Of a stretch of DNA of 64,000 nt, positions 23,854-36,505 are shown piece after piece (within the stretch, counting starts at the first letter, position 1; the number at the start of each line of letters is the position of its first letter). The stretch lies in contig PYST01000080.1 in the NCBI GenBank assembly GCA_003049485.1, positions 61,569 through 125,568 of the forward strand, written 5' to 3'. The notes beneath the pieces are model-generated. The model saw only the letters and a list, made by a program, of their open reading frames with translations. It did not search any database and was not told where the DNA came from. The stretch comes from Ophioceras dolichostomum (taxonomy: Eukaryota > Ascomycota > Sordariomycetes > Magnaporthales > Ophioceraceae). A program made the translations under genes and the position numbers.

Positions 23854-26448
23854 AGCTGCCTCTCCTGTCGCGGGCTTCCTCTGCTCCCCTTCCCATCACA
23901 ATATTACCTTTTTTTCCTTCCTTTGAATTTCCCCTGTACTTCCCAAGCCTTCCATCCTCTTCGTCGACCTAAGAGCGCGAAGAGTGACCTAGCGGCAAGT
24001 AAATCCACCCCACAACATGTCACTTGTTCGGAAGAACATCTAGGGCCTCGGCCAAGCAGACAGACTACGAGAAACACATCCCAAGTCATTCCTACTTTTT
24101 TCCTTTCCTGTCAAAAATTTCGCATTTGCATGGCATGCAGCAGATTTCGCATCACATATAATTTAGACGACTAGAAGAGCATCATCTTTATCGGGAATCA
24201 TGTCAACCCCTGAGAAGCCGGGATGACCAGGACCTGTCTTGAGTACAGCGTCCTTATGTGGCGTTCGTTTTTTGCTTTTGCTTTTGTTTTTCATGTCACT
24301 CAGTTACTATTCCATGTGCCAGTCGTTGTTCAACGCACCTCGTACCGGACGGTTCGGGGTTAGCTTTCTAACGTTTTATGTCTTTTGTTTTCCCCTTAGC
24401 TAGCATGACATCTATGAAGCATACACCGTTGGGGAAATCCCACGGCCCAACGCCCAAAAAGAAGCAAAATAGACGCGGTTTAGAAGCTTTATCAGGCAAT
24501 GTTTCATCATGCGGGCGTTCTCGACTAGGCCTCCGTACGACCTACGGTACCTCCGGTACTTGTTGTACGCACCTGCGCAGGCAGCCTGGAAGATTCGAGG
24601 CTCGCCTCCGAATGGGCATCTGGACCCCGGCGCAGGCTCGAGGCGCATAGATCGCCCTTCGGTGCTACACTCTCAGAATGATTTCCGCTTCGCCGATTTC
24701 CGAACCAAAACATTCCAGAACGGGAACCTTCTCGTTCGCTACCGTAACAAAACAATGTGGGAAGATGATCCGAGGATCCCGAAAAATCAGCGGTCCGGGG
24801 CCAGACTCGAAAGCCTAGGGAGCTCAAAGTTTTGTGCCGCTATTAGCCTTCCGACAGTTACAACAAAGCCGACGCGGAAGCGAAAGTCTCATGGCCTAGC
24901 TGGAAGAAAAGAACTAGACGCTGCCAAACACGGAGTACGACGCGTACTGTATCAGAGCGAAGAAAATAAAGCGAGATAGTGCCAACGGCTGTGGACGGGA
25001 TGATAAAAAGACAGGTATCGTCATAGGAGATTGATTGAGTTTACGCTCCCCTGATGCCTACGGCTTGCTGGTGTTGGGGCAAAAGATTACAAAGGAAACA
25101 GGGTCTTCAATTAGGGGCTATACATGCCGTGTTTGTGTGTGTGAGTCTGTCATTAACGAACATCAAGTAGGAGGTAGGTGGCATGCCGCCCCAACGCAAA
25201 ACCCAAACCCAACCGAACAGAGAGAAAGTTCTCAAGTCGTGGCGCACTAGCCCAGAGAACGAGGCTAGCAGCCACCAGCGAAGAATAGAGGAGAATAGAG
25301 GAGACGACGGGGAGGGGAAGAAGACTAAAGGAAAGGAGGCAGGGAACGTCCAACCGACGTCGGATGTCGATCACACACGCGGGGGCAACTACCACCGCCA
25401 CCACCACTTCCCACCACCACTACCCCACAACACCAACTCCAAAAAAGGGGGAAGAGAGTTGAAGCGTACATTGGACGAAATACATGGGGGGAGAGGAGGG
25501 AGAAGATCAGATTGTGACATGCATTAGTTCATCCGCATCGTACGATTTGCCCGTTAAACAAGCTTTTCCCCCATCAACCCAAACCCAGCCCTGTCGGCCC
25601 GCCCCGGCCACCCAAAAATGCTTCCTCGTCCATCCAACCAACCAACCAACCAACCAAACCTAAATTCCAGTCAATTCGAAAGACACACATACGGAGTGGC
25701 TTTGCCACAGCTAGGAGTGCGTGTGGCGGCTCGTCCCAGCCCTTCTTTCAACGGCAATGATCGGCGGCGGCGAGCTAGCTGCAGTCGTAGGTTTGGTAGG
25801 TGGTAGGTAGGTTGGATGGTAGGCTGAACCGACCACAGCCTTTATTTTCCTCCCCCACGCCAATGAACCTTGGAAAAAAAAAATAAAGGTGAAAAAGCCT
25901 TGGAGTATATATAAAATAAGGTGAGGAAGGTGGATGGATGATAAAGGCATGTAAATACCAGGTATATAAATGCCAACCTAGAAAGAACGGATAAGACAGG
26001 ACAAGACAGGCAGCACATCCAAAAAACCAAACCAAAACCAAAATCACCAAGTCCGAAAATGCCTTTCTTCCTCCTTGAGGCAAAGGCACAGACAGATGAG
26101 CGACGAACGACATCGGAAACGGGGACGACGGGGACAGGGATGGGAATTGGAGAGAGTGACAAGATGATTGATTAAGATGGTGACCTCATTCATTAAACTG
26201 ACATGGACATAGGGAAAAATGCAGCGAGCAGGACGGTGGCATAGGAAGGGTTGGTACCTGGGTTGTGCAGGTAGATGCTGAGGGGATGTCTCCCTAAAGA
26301 GGAAGCATGATACAGTAGTGCGTGGACGAGGGCATCTAGGGGACGTGGTCAGACAGACGGACAGACGGACAAACAGAGAGACCCTCGAGGCAGCAGAACG
26401 GACCCGGCGCAGGGGACGGGTGGTGGAGACGTTTTCTCATAGTCGTCG
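23854..26448. other. Convergent spacer between NAD kinase and the homeodomain gene
   Basis: About 2.6 kb holding the 3' UTRs of both flanking genes. It includes a CCAA microsatellite at about 25635-25659 and A-rich/T-rich patches near 25870-26050. No gene is supported. Confidence 0.55.
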
Positions 26449-28866
26449 TCACCGCCAGTTCCCCTGCGACAAGGACAACAGACCGGCGACGCAGTCCAAA
26501 TCGCCCTTCTTGCCGGGGCTGACCTCGCCGCGCATGAAGCGTTCGACCTCGCTGCTGTTGCCGCGGCCACCACCACTGGCACCACCAGCAGGGAACAGCA
26601 GGTTACCGTTGCCGCCACCGGACCTCCCAGCTCTTAGCACTTGCTCTTGCTGTTGCTGCTCGCCACCACCACCACCATCACGCCTTCGATACTCGTCGTC
26701 CTCCTCCCGCCGCTGGTGCTCTTCGTCCTCGAAGATGTCGATCGAACTTGCCGTCGTCGCCGCCCCAGCCGCTGTTCTCTTCTCCCGACCAGCACCGCCT
26801 GCACGCCCCCCTCCTACTAGCCCTAGCAATGACGCGGGTGGCGCAGTGTTGCTCCGGCCGAAGAGGCCACGGCGCGTAGCAGCAGCAGCAGCAGCAGCAG
26901 ACGCAGTACCGGGGAGAGGGTGCCGTCGGCTGCTGGCGAACGGGTTCTGCACGGGGTTGCCGTCTTCGTCTGGGCTCCAGTTCTCCTTGTCCGAGTCGTT
27001 GCCTCCACTGGTTGTTGTGACGAGTGTGGCGACGTCCATCTTCTTCCTGGAGTCGTCGGTGGTGGTGGTGGGCCTCTTGATGGGTTCTATGTTGTGATGG
27101 TTGATGAGCCGCTCGACGTTGAAGCGCGAGGTTGCTGAGGAGACAGCGGTCTGCAGGCGCGCGACGCTGCTGGTGGCGCGGCCGAGTTTGGCGCGCTTGT
27201 TGTGTGGCTGCTGCTGGGAGGAGGAGGATGCCGCCAGGTATGAGGACCGTGAGGACGACGACATGGGCGCGTTGCGCTTGCTGCCGTTGGGCTGGAGGAC
27301 ACCGGACGAGCCCGAAGCGGGGGATGCGGCGGATGTGGTCTGGGGAGTCGAGCTGGAGGACGAGGAGGCGGTGCGCAGCAGGCTGATAGCCGCCGCAGCA
27401 GAGCCGCTCGCCTCGCGCTCGGCCTGGGCCGTGAGCTCGTCTTCGCGCCGGTCGGCCGCCGCGCTGTCACAGGCGAACTCCCACGCGAGCGTGTCCCGGG
27501 AGCGGCCGCGGGTGAGGCGCGGTGGGCCGCCGCTGTTGGTCAGGGAGCCGGTGAGTGCCGACAGGGGCGGGAGCGTGACCGCGCTGCGGCTCCGGTTGAA
27601 GCTTAGCCGCTTGAGGGCCGGGATAGCGATGGGGGTGGTCGAGTCGACGTCCACCATGGGTGGGGGGTGGTGGTGGCCGCGGGGCGGGGAGGGCGAGCCG
27701 AGGAGGGACACGAGGGACGCACTACCTTCCAGCGACAGCCGGAGGCGGACTCCGGAGCTAGACTGAGGCAGCGGCGGAGGCAGGACGGGCGCCGTCGCCG
27801 TCGCCGAGCCGGTGGAAGAGATGGATGACAACGGGTCGAACGCCGCCTCCGTCCTGGACGACGATTCGTCCGCCGCTTGCTGCTGCGGCGAGGAGGAGGA
27901 ACACGTGGCGGAGGAGAAGGAGCTCCCCACGCTCCACCTGTGGCTGGCTGCATGACCTCCTCCTGACGCAGAGCTAGGGCAGGAAAACGAGAAAGTCTGC
28001 GAGGAACCGAAATGTGCGTTGTTGTCGGCGGTGTCCTCCGGCAGAAAAGACCTCCTCTCGTCGGATGACGCAGGTGGCGGCGCCGCCATTTCAGGGGCTT
28101 GAGCATCATGCAGAGGGCCTGATGAGTTCAAGAGCTCGCTCATGCCAGGACACCTGCCGTCCAGCCAAGGTCCTATGTCTGGTGACGCGAGCGGCGTGTC
28201 GGAAGCGTGGGTTGCAGCTGAGTCGATGGCCGCCGTGCTTGCGCCAGGTACGTCGCTTGGCCCACCGAACGACACGGGCTTCTTGGACAGAATCTGCATG
28301 CCGCCAGACTGGATGGCGGCGACCTCGTACGGGGAGAGGGGACGCGACTTCCGCCGGTCGTTTTGGCGACGGTTCTGGAACCAGATCTGGCAGGCAGAAA
28401 GAACAAGAGTCAGCTATCTGCTGTCTGTTTCCAAGGAGCACGCGGATGGAGGGAGGAGAGGAACCTACCTGGACTTCCTTCTCGGTCATAGAGACGCGCT
28501 TTACGATGTCGAGACGCGCCGTCTTGTCCGGCTTGGGGTTCGCGGTGTACGCGGCCTCCAGGATGGCCTTGTCCTTGGCACTAGAAAGGAGGGAAACGCG
28601 GTGTTAACGAGGCCATTGACAGTTAGTCCCATGCTCAAGTTCGTGGTCCAGGTGCACACATACGCGGTTCTCTTCCTCCGACCCTTGGGGTGACGCTCCG
28701 TCTCCTCGGCCTCGACGCGTAGGGGCACGCCGCCATCGGGCCGTGATGGCGAGCCTCGAGAAGATATAAACGAATCGGACGCGGGGCCGGGAGAGCTGGA
28801 CGAGTCAACAGTGGCGGCGTGTTCCTGGGAGAAGGACGAGTTCGGGGAGGGAATCTGGGAGTTCAT
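26449..28866 (-). CDS. Homeodomain transcription factor (fungal Yox1/Yhp1-like)
   Basis: A nuclear DNA-binding regulator. Exons are 28866-28664, 28580-28469 and 28386-26449, all in phase, giving 750 residues. The homeodomain spans about residues 60-122: an Arg/Lys-rich arm (KGRRKRTA), helices in AILEAAYTANPKPDKTARL and DIVKRVSMTEKEVQ, then recognition helix IWFQNRRQNDRRKSRPLSP. The WFQNRRxN core is intact and lies just after the second intron. The NDRRKSRP...PYE continuation resembles the Yox1-like group in other ascomycetes. The remaining 600 residues are low-complexity (Ser, Ala, Gly, Arg and Gln tracts) with no second domain. The start is the first ATG of the frame, just upstream of a Ser/Pro-rich N-terminus. 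Homeodomain proteins of this kind act in cell-cycle or developmental gene control, but the targets here are unknown. Confidence 0.9.
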
Positions 28867-30149
28867 GGTTCTCGGGCGCGTCTTAACGATGCATGCTTGG
28901 CACAAGATGTTCCCGCCACAAGCTTCTGCTCTATAAATCGAGAGTGCTATTAGTAAGAATGCACGGAGGGAGGACCCTGATGGAAGAAATTGGCCGTTTG
29001 GGTTCGTGTTGACAGGCTTGAGATGTGGAAAACACCGACAGGAGAAAAACGTAAAGAACGACGAAAAGATCGAGGTCGAGAACTCGAAACGAGGAAGTCG
29101 TCACGACATGGGGCAAATACAATGCCATTAAAAAGAGGGACAAGACGCATCACTCAAACACTCCACTTCATCAAAGGAGGAGGACGCCTTGACCACCGAT
29201 TCCTCCTCTTTAAACGACGTGGGGCGAGTCGTGGCACGCTTTTTTTCTCCGCGTTCTCGACACAGACCAATAATGTCACGCGTCTGGCACCCCTGCCTGC
29301 CTGATCGGGAAATAAATCAACAGCAGCTCCCGCAAGGTCGGCCAGGCGATGGACATTCTACACCCCTGCCGTCCCTGTTCCTGCCACGCCGGGACGCGGC
29401 TCTTATAAAATTTCATTTAAAAAACTTCAACCGAGAGCCCAGTCCCGTTTCTCGTCGCGTCGAGCGAGTCCAGCTCAGGGCTTACTCCATAGGTAGGTAC
29501 AGAGATACACTGTAAGTGTTACTCTTTACCGTGTTTGAAATCTTTAGTCTGCCTTTTGACTCCAGCACTCTAAATCCGCGTCTCAGGAACTCTCTATCTA
29601 TCTCTTTTTCGAGGTCGTCAGCGCGTCTTGCTCCCCCTCATAACCATGGCCGGAGAATCGATCTAGACCGACGCCCCATATGTCAGGATGCAACCACTGT
29701 GGCTGACATTTTGCTGTACTGCTAAGCATAGCCCAGGTACCTTCATGACTGCAGGTTTTTTGCTTGATCCCCAATTTGTCGGGGATCTTCGGATCTCATC
29801 GGCCGAGAAGCTCGAGCTCGAGCTCCTGAGCACGCACCAACAGGGCGGGTCGTGTTATTTCGTCAGCACATCCACTGGTAGGAGCGGTGAGCACACACCA
29901 AATTTAACGACATGCCTTCGGTACCAGAATGATATGTGAGTCGTGGCAGGTTTTCACGCGTCCTCAAGTGGGACACGGCAAGATCGCGTGAGGCCTCTGA
30001 GCTAAGATGCTTGAGACAAGGTAGGTGTTCATTTTCTTCTCTTCGTGTCTTCATTGAAGCAGCGTTCAGGTGAAATCCCGCCGCCGCGGCAAGGCTCATA
30101 CGAGGGCCCTTCCCTCATCTACAATGTGGAGAACGGAGGAGGAAGGAGA
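28867..30149. other. Spacer: homeodomain-gene promoter and carboxypeptidase 3' flank
   Basis: About 1.3 kb with no credible coding frame. Both neighbours are on the minus strand, so the left part is the promoter of the homeodomain gene and the right part is the 3' flank of the carboxypeptidase gene. Confidence 0.55.
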
Positions 30150-32770
30150 CTAAGTCGCCGTCGCCGCGGCAGTGGCCGTGGCCGTCGCAGTAGTGCTCGT
30201 CGTTGTCACCACTGGCGCGTCCGGAGGAAAGGGGATCACCGTCGTCGTGCTGCCGAACGGCGCAACGCCCTCCGAGGCATCCAGGCCGGCAGTCACCCTT
30301 CGGAACAGCTCCAGTGCCACGTCCGGGTGACTCGCGGGGACGAAGTGCCCGGCCCCGCTAACCACCACGAAGGCGAGATTTCCGTACTCCCGAACCACTC
30401 CTTGGTCTATCCCGTTCACCAGGAAGGGCTTATACGGAGTAGCCCTAAAAATCGGGGCATGCCGGGAGCTTAAAGCTAATGACACAGCCTCGCCGCCAAA
30501 CCTTTTTTTTTACCCCTCTTGATATCAGCTCGTATTCTAGCGGAGACCTGGTCCATAGTGATGAAAATGGAAGCTCTAGAAGGGAAAAAAGGAGAAAAAG
30601 TCGGTCATAAAACTCAGTACTTACCAATTCCCGATGTAATCTGCATCGCCATGGACGAGCCTGTTCGAGTCCACTGATGAGTCTAGACCGGTCGACATTT
30701 TGGAGGGTTTGGGTTTAGTGACACCCACTTACACGATTCGAACGCCGTTGTCGAGCAGATACTGCAGATCTTCGAGGTAATCCGGGTAGACATAGTCGCC
30801 GGAGTGCTGGAAGGACGTGTAGACGTCGATGTTGGACTCTTCGTACTGCACCACCAAGTCCACACCCAACGCCTCCTGGACCAACGGCAGGTTAAGATAT
30901 TTGACGAAGAAGTCCGGAAACGGAGGATCGTCCTGCGCCCGTCGGATGTCGTACATGCTCCGTCCGCTGTACAAGTAGTATGGCCCCTCGACGTTATCAC
31001 GACCTGGTGGGCAATTTAGTGTTACTTTTGCGTCAACTCGCGCGGGGTGTTAGGGCTGAGGGGTAAGGTAGTGAGCACTGACAAATATTCGAGGCTGCGG
31101 AGCACACAGCCATTGAGTTTATGCTAGAAAGTCACCCCAGACCAGAGAGCCCAGTTAGCCCAATAAGCTGTTGTATAGCCAGCCACATTCCCTTATACCA
31201 GAGCATCGAGTTGTTGTGGCACCATACCTACGGCGACTCTGCCGGAGTGAAAGTTTGCATCGGTATACCTGGTCTCGGCAGCCGTTGAGCATGTCGGAGG
31301 CAAACTTCATGTACGTGTACACTGCTCGTCAAGTCCCGCAACGTTAGTCAGACCGATTCCCTCCACTTCAAGAACAGAGAAGGGCACAAAGAGGGGGGGA
31401 TGGTCATCCACGGTGCGCTCACCATCATCTGGGACCGCCTTGATCCCATATGTGTTGTTCATGGCGAACTTCGGATACTGGCAGCCATATCCTCAGACAT
31501 AGAACATCATCTGTCGTGCACCAAGCAAGCTCTGCAAGCTCCTCTACATCGAGTGATGTCGTATTCAGACCCGATACTTACAAATGGAAACTGAAGACTA
31601 GCATCTATGATTCCGTTTATGATCCCGAGGCTTGTGAGATTTAACTGGGTAGCGGGGATCTTGCCACCGCTGGCTAATTCGTTCTGTCGATGGAAATGGG
31701 CGAGAAACGCTGAAAGAAACTCAGGGTGGTCAAAACGAGCTTCGACACCAGAGGCCATCGTCGTGTCTCTGTGGCAGGAGGCTCGAGCCGAAAATCTCTT
31801 ACCTGGCCCATAGTGGCCGCCGTAGCTACCAGCACACACTTGTCATTAGCTCATGATCATACAAAACAGGTGTCCTTTTAAGACTGCCACCTAGACCTAC
31901 ACTCACCTTTCGGTCCACAAAGAGAAGTTTCGAGACTTGACCTTGCCGCTCATCTCAGGCAGCTTTGCCAAGAAGGCCTGGACAACGTGCCAGGCGGCCT
32001 CCGCGGCCAGAGCCGTGGTGTCTATCGCGCTGCTGTTGACCGGAACCTGACGACACCCATCTCGCGGGGACCCGCCTCCTTCGCTGCCCGGCGGCTGTTG
32101 GCCATGAGAGAAACCAACGCCCACAGGCTGTGAGAGGAACAAAAGATGTGACGCCTCGGACCACGAAAAGGGGTTGAGCGTCGTGTTCAGATCAGGGGCC
32201 ACCGAGCACGGCCCGATCTCTGTTAAAACCAGCCATCAGCCATCACGATCTGAGACGCAAGCTACTTCTCCGTGAATGCCAAGGGAGACAGACACCTCTA
32301 CTTCGCACCAGAAACAGTCGGAAACAGGCGAACATACCTGTGAACAGCCCCACCAGCGAGTCGCTTCCAGGCCCTCCGTTCAGCCACAGAGTGACAGGCG
32401 CAGTCTCGGGCTGCTGGCGTGCCTCAAAGAACCAAAAGAACGTGCTCGAGCGCCCGCCGGCGTTGCCGTCATCCAGATCGACATAGCCCGAGAAGGACCT
32501 AACTCCTTCGGTCGTCTCGCAGATGCCGGGCTCGCGGTACCTGATCGTCGCGTTCGGCGCGACCCTGGCCTCCTTGAGGACTGCTGCCCGCGATGTCCTT
32601 GCAGCGGAAGCGCCATCCCCTACGACGTCTCGAGGAGGTAGAGGGAGGACGCTGCTTGGCGATGGCGCTTGGAGGAGGTGGAGTTGGCGCGGACGCCAGG
32701 GCTCACGGCCGCCCAGGGCAGAGACGAACGCAGTAGGTAGTAGCCATAAGGCACACCGAGGGGGCCACAT
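30150..32770 (-). CDS. Secreted serine carboxypeptidase, family S10
   Basis: Removes C-terminal residues from peptides at acidic pH, in the vacuole or outside the cell. Ten exons: 32770-32338, 32219-31907, 31825-31803, 31709-31582, 31477-31423, 31321-31228, 31123-31083, 31003-30733, 30660-30625 and 30501-30150. All phases close, giving 581 residues. A signal peptide begins MWPPRCALWLLPTAFVSALG. Motifs are the oxyanion segment LNGGPGSDSL (about 130-139), nucleophile in ESYGGHYGP (Ser249), NICRDNVEGPYYLYSGR, the Asp region GDADYIGNWFGG (about 457-468) and the His in GAGHFVPASHP (His517). The triad is therefore complete. The Ser249 codon is split between exons 2 and 3, and exon 3 is only 23 nt. 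The acceptor of the last intron lies after a run of A rather than pyrimidines. The C-terminus is a short Thr/Ala-rich tail. Several NxS/T sites suggest N-glycosylation. Confidence 0.92.
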
Positions 32771-34227
32771 CGTCACCGTCCCCAAAGAAGACACGGAAAT
32801 AGAGGGGGAGAGAGTGTGTGTGGAAAGAGACCAAATATTACGGCTTCATCAATTGGAAGTCAAAAATACCAAGATATCACCACCCGTTCATCGGAAAGCT
32901 CGAAAAAAAACCAAGCTCACGTACCATCTATCCACACAGCTGAACAGCTAAGCAATTCCATTCCGCCATTCAGGTCTCCCTTGCCATATCAAGAGCATCG
33001 GAGCGAGGCGGGAAGGGAAGCAAGTGATGGCCACGCGCCAGATTCGCGCATTCCACACACGCGATCTCTGGACTCCGAGCGGATGGTAAAAATCGGGTAA
33101 AGGCATAATTGATATATTGCACCACCCGGGACACCCCCTATATCGATCGTACTTGCTCTTAGGACGAGCAGGAGGGTGTTGCACATCGTCTCCGTCCTTC
33201 CTACACAATCCCAGGTGGCTGGTCTCCAAGGCTAGACAGGAGGCAAAAGCCCGAAATCATGAGCGGTTTCTTGTCCATTCACCACCGGCCTTCTCATTCC
33301 ACAGTACTTGATCTCGGTGGCATAGAAACAAACGAGACTGGCTGCAGACGGGACCGGAATGTCGTTGTCGGAAAAGGGGTTCCGAAAGGTTGATGACTAA
33401 TAGTCAACAGCAAGAGGTTGCTGATGTCATGGCAACCATGCGCCAAAATCGGTAGAACATTCACCGCCTCCGCTTGCAAGCCCCTCCTCTGGGCACTTGC
33501 TTGCTGTCCAGAAAGGCAAGAAATGATATCACGTTCAACAAACGAGTCGTCGGGCAGTGGTGGCGCAAGATGAAAAGAGTCGCTCATTGATATTGCCGGT
33601 TGGTTGGTGGTTTTTTGTAGCTTTGCTTTGTTTTAAAAGGGTCTACCTAACAGCTGTGTTGTATTCAGCCGACAACTACGAACGAGAGAAAAAAAAGGCG
33701 AAAGGGAAGAGAGGTAGAAGACAAGATATTGATGGCAAAGAGAGAGAGGAGAAAGTGGGAAAGAAATAAGTCAATAGAAAGACGCCGAATTCTACCTCCG
33801 TTTCATGAATCTCATGAGGCAATACTGTATTGAAAAATGACCAGGGTGGGAAAAGGGAGAACGCAGGGTGGCCCGTGATATTTCCGGCAGCCGGTCTTGT
33901 CTGTGTCTGTCCATGTATCATCCATTTATGAACACCCGAATTTCCCTCCTCTTGCCGTCCTCCCCAGTTTGTCCTCCTTCATTTTTGGTGCCTCCAGCGA
34001 AACGTGCGTGTCCGTTGAGCCGTCGTTGCCAGTCACAATCTGTTCTGTCGCGGCCGGCCCTCTTCCTAGCTGATTATTTTTCCTCCCCGTTTCTTGCTGC
34101 CTGCTACAACAAGAGGTAAGATGGGCGGGGCACACGACAACGTCCTCGAAAACCACCACTGCCGCCGACGATTCCCCTCGCTTTCCCCATTTCCCCCCAA
34201 TGCGCGAGTGAGCTGCTTGCTGCCCGC
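32771..34227. other. Spacer: carboxypeptidase promoter and Ran 3' flank
   Basis: About 1.5 kb. No gene is seen; the longest frames are short and low-complexity. Confidence 0.55.
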
Positions 34228-35332
34228 TCACAGGTCGTCATCCTCGCCGTCGTCGGGCAGAGGGGCGTTTTGCGCCTCGTTGAACTCGGCGTCGTACATT
34301 TTTTGCATCTCCTCGGTGACGACGGCTGTGGGGGGAGCCAGGGCGAGGCCGGCGACGAATTCCTATTTATTTGGAGATTAAGTTAGCTTTCGTGTATCGA
34401 GGCGAGGAAAATGAAGGGTGTGTGACTGGGAGCTCTACTGAGACGATTGCAGACGTACGAGGCTAGGGTTGCCGACGAGCTTGCGGCCAAGCCACAGGAA
34501 CGGCTTCTCGAAGTTATAATTGGACTTCGCAGAGATGTCGTAGTACTGGAGGTTCTTCTTCCTGTGGAAGGTAATGGTCTTGGCCTTTACTTTGCGCTCC
34601 TTGACGTCGACCTTGTTGCCGCAGAGAACGATGGGGATGTTCTCGCAGACACGGACCAGATCGCCTGATCGAGAGTGGATATTGTTTGTCAGTGATCATC
34701 ATTATGTTGCCATATTGTGGCCTAGGCCTTTCAGGTAAGAGGCCTATGAGGTGGATACTGATGTTGATGTAGGCTTAAACTCACGGTGCCAGTTGGGCAC
34801 GTTCTTGTAGGTGATGCGGGATGTGACGTCGAACATGATGATGCCGCACTGGCCGTTGATGTAGTACCCATCGCGGAGACCACCGAACTTCTCCTGACCG
34901 GCGGTGTCCCAGACATCGAACTGGATCTTGCCTAGGTTCTATAGTTGGGGTAGAAACGTCAGCACGATGCGGGTTGCTTTGGAGGGGAGGATTGCGGTGT
35001 GCGCAAACAAGGAGGATCGTCAACTTACGGTGTCGAAGCCGAGCGGGTGGACCTCCACGCCGAGCGTGGCCATGTACTTCTTCTCGAACTCACCAGTCAA
35101 GTGGCGCTTGACGAAGGTGGTCTATGTGAGTGAGGAAAAGAAAAAGAGTTAGCTCGTTGATGCCCTCACCATCGCGTGCGCAGGTGGCTGCCAGATTGCC
35201 AAGCATAATGCCGCGATAAGACCGGGGGTCGGGATCGGTCCCCCTCAAGAACTTGCTGCATACCTTGCCAGTGCCACCATCGCCGACCAGCACCAGCTTG
35301 AAGGTGGGAACCTGGGGCGCGCCCTCAGCCAT
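34228..35332 (-). CDS. gsp1: GTP-binding nuclear protein Ran/Gsp1
   Basis: The small GTPase that gives direction to nuclear import and export and organises the mitotic spindle and nuclear envelope. Five exons: 35332-35264, 35121-35029, 34938-34785, 34664-34459 and 34362-34228. They close in phase to 218 residues, normal for fungal Ran. P-loop GDGGTGKT (17-24), switch I region KYMATLGVEVHPL, switch II VWDTAGQEKFGGLRDGYY, base-recognition GNKVDVKERKVKAK, and SAKSNYNFEKPFLWL are all present, with the acidic tail ending DDGEDDL. Intron 1 interrupts the P-loop directly after Lys23. There is no prenylation motif, as expected for Ran. Confidence 0.98.
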
Positions 35333-36505
35333 GGTTGTTATGTATCGCTTCGTGAAGAATCGTGAGCGGGAATGGGTTGGGCAAACAAGCGCTAGCTTCG
35401 CTCTGCTTGATAAGAAGAGTGGTGCACGGTTAGTATTTTATGGTGCCCGAGAGCGCCCGCAAGCGGGGTGCAAGAAGCAAAATGTAAACAAAAAGGAAGG
35501 GGAAATGTAGGCCTCAAGGGAGCTTCGATAAAAACTAACCTGAAATGTGCGAAGAACAGTTGATGTGCGGATAAAGAAAAAGAAGTCTTAAAGACCGAAA
35601 TCGCCGGCGGTTTGAGTTGTTGGGCGTCGCCTTTTGGACGTGTTTGGCTCGGTCACAAAAAAAGAGAGGAGGGGAAAATAAAAAGGCTGAGAAATGGGCA
35701 GCGGCAAAGGCAGCCTGATTGCCAGCAAAAAAAAAAACTCGGTTTGGTTCTGAGGCGGGGTGATTGACACTCACGTGACTTCACATGCTCTGTGTGTCGT
35801 GGTTGTGGTATTGTGGTTTGCTATTGCGAAGAGGACTGGATGCTCTCTAGCTTTTTGTACACTGGAGCACTGGAGATTCTGCGCTGGTGGGGCACCGGAA
35901 CTTCTGTTTCTACACGCTATTTCGCAACGTGTTCCCACTAACATGGACGGTCTCCAACGGTGACTGAGAAATGCGATTGTTAGGCACCAGCCGATCTTTC
36001 TGTTGCTCTCGAGGTCACCTCGATCAACTAAGAGCGGGGCAAATACAGACGAAAGAGGACTCGGGGGCTCCTCCTAGGCATACACGTTCTGCCCAACGAC
36101 CCGATCGCTTTGAGAGAAGTGCCAAGTCGCATGAAGCGTTGGGCGCCAGACAACCTCACTTCATACAGCAAGCACGTCTTATTTGCATCAATCCTTGCCA
36201 ACTTCCAAGATTTTGTCCGATAGCTGGTGACGCTGGAATGCCACTCCTCGTATGGGACCTTTGTCTGGGTCTGCGCTGGGACCGGAACCTTTGCAGCCTC
36301 GCCGCACACAAGCTACCGTCTCACCCCATAATCCGTGCAAAAGTTCCAGCTAGGTACCTACCACCTACCTGAGCTCCCTATTCGCCAAAACAAAAGCTTC
36401 GACATGACCGTTCGTCGGATAGACGACCTGTGACAATCGGACTCCCAAAAACGCCATCACAACGCCGGATTCCCATGCCATTTGTATTAATAATGCTCCA
36501 AGTTG
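35333..36505. other. Spacer: Ran promoter and Nas2 3' flank
   Basis: About 1.2 kb without a gene. A TAGGTACCTACC-type word occurs at 36351-36364. A 133-codon frame on the plus strand (35971-36372) shows no recognisable domain and I do not call it. Confidence 0.55.

Noticed and set aside
26318..27097. 259-codon plus-strand frame
   Set aside because: Largely antisense to the homeodomain gene; its Ser/Pro runs mirror that gene's low-complexity tail.
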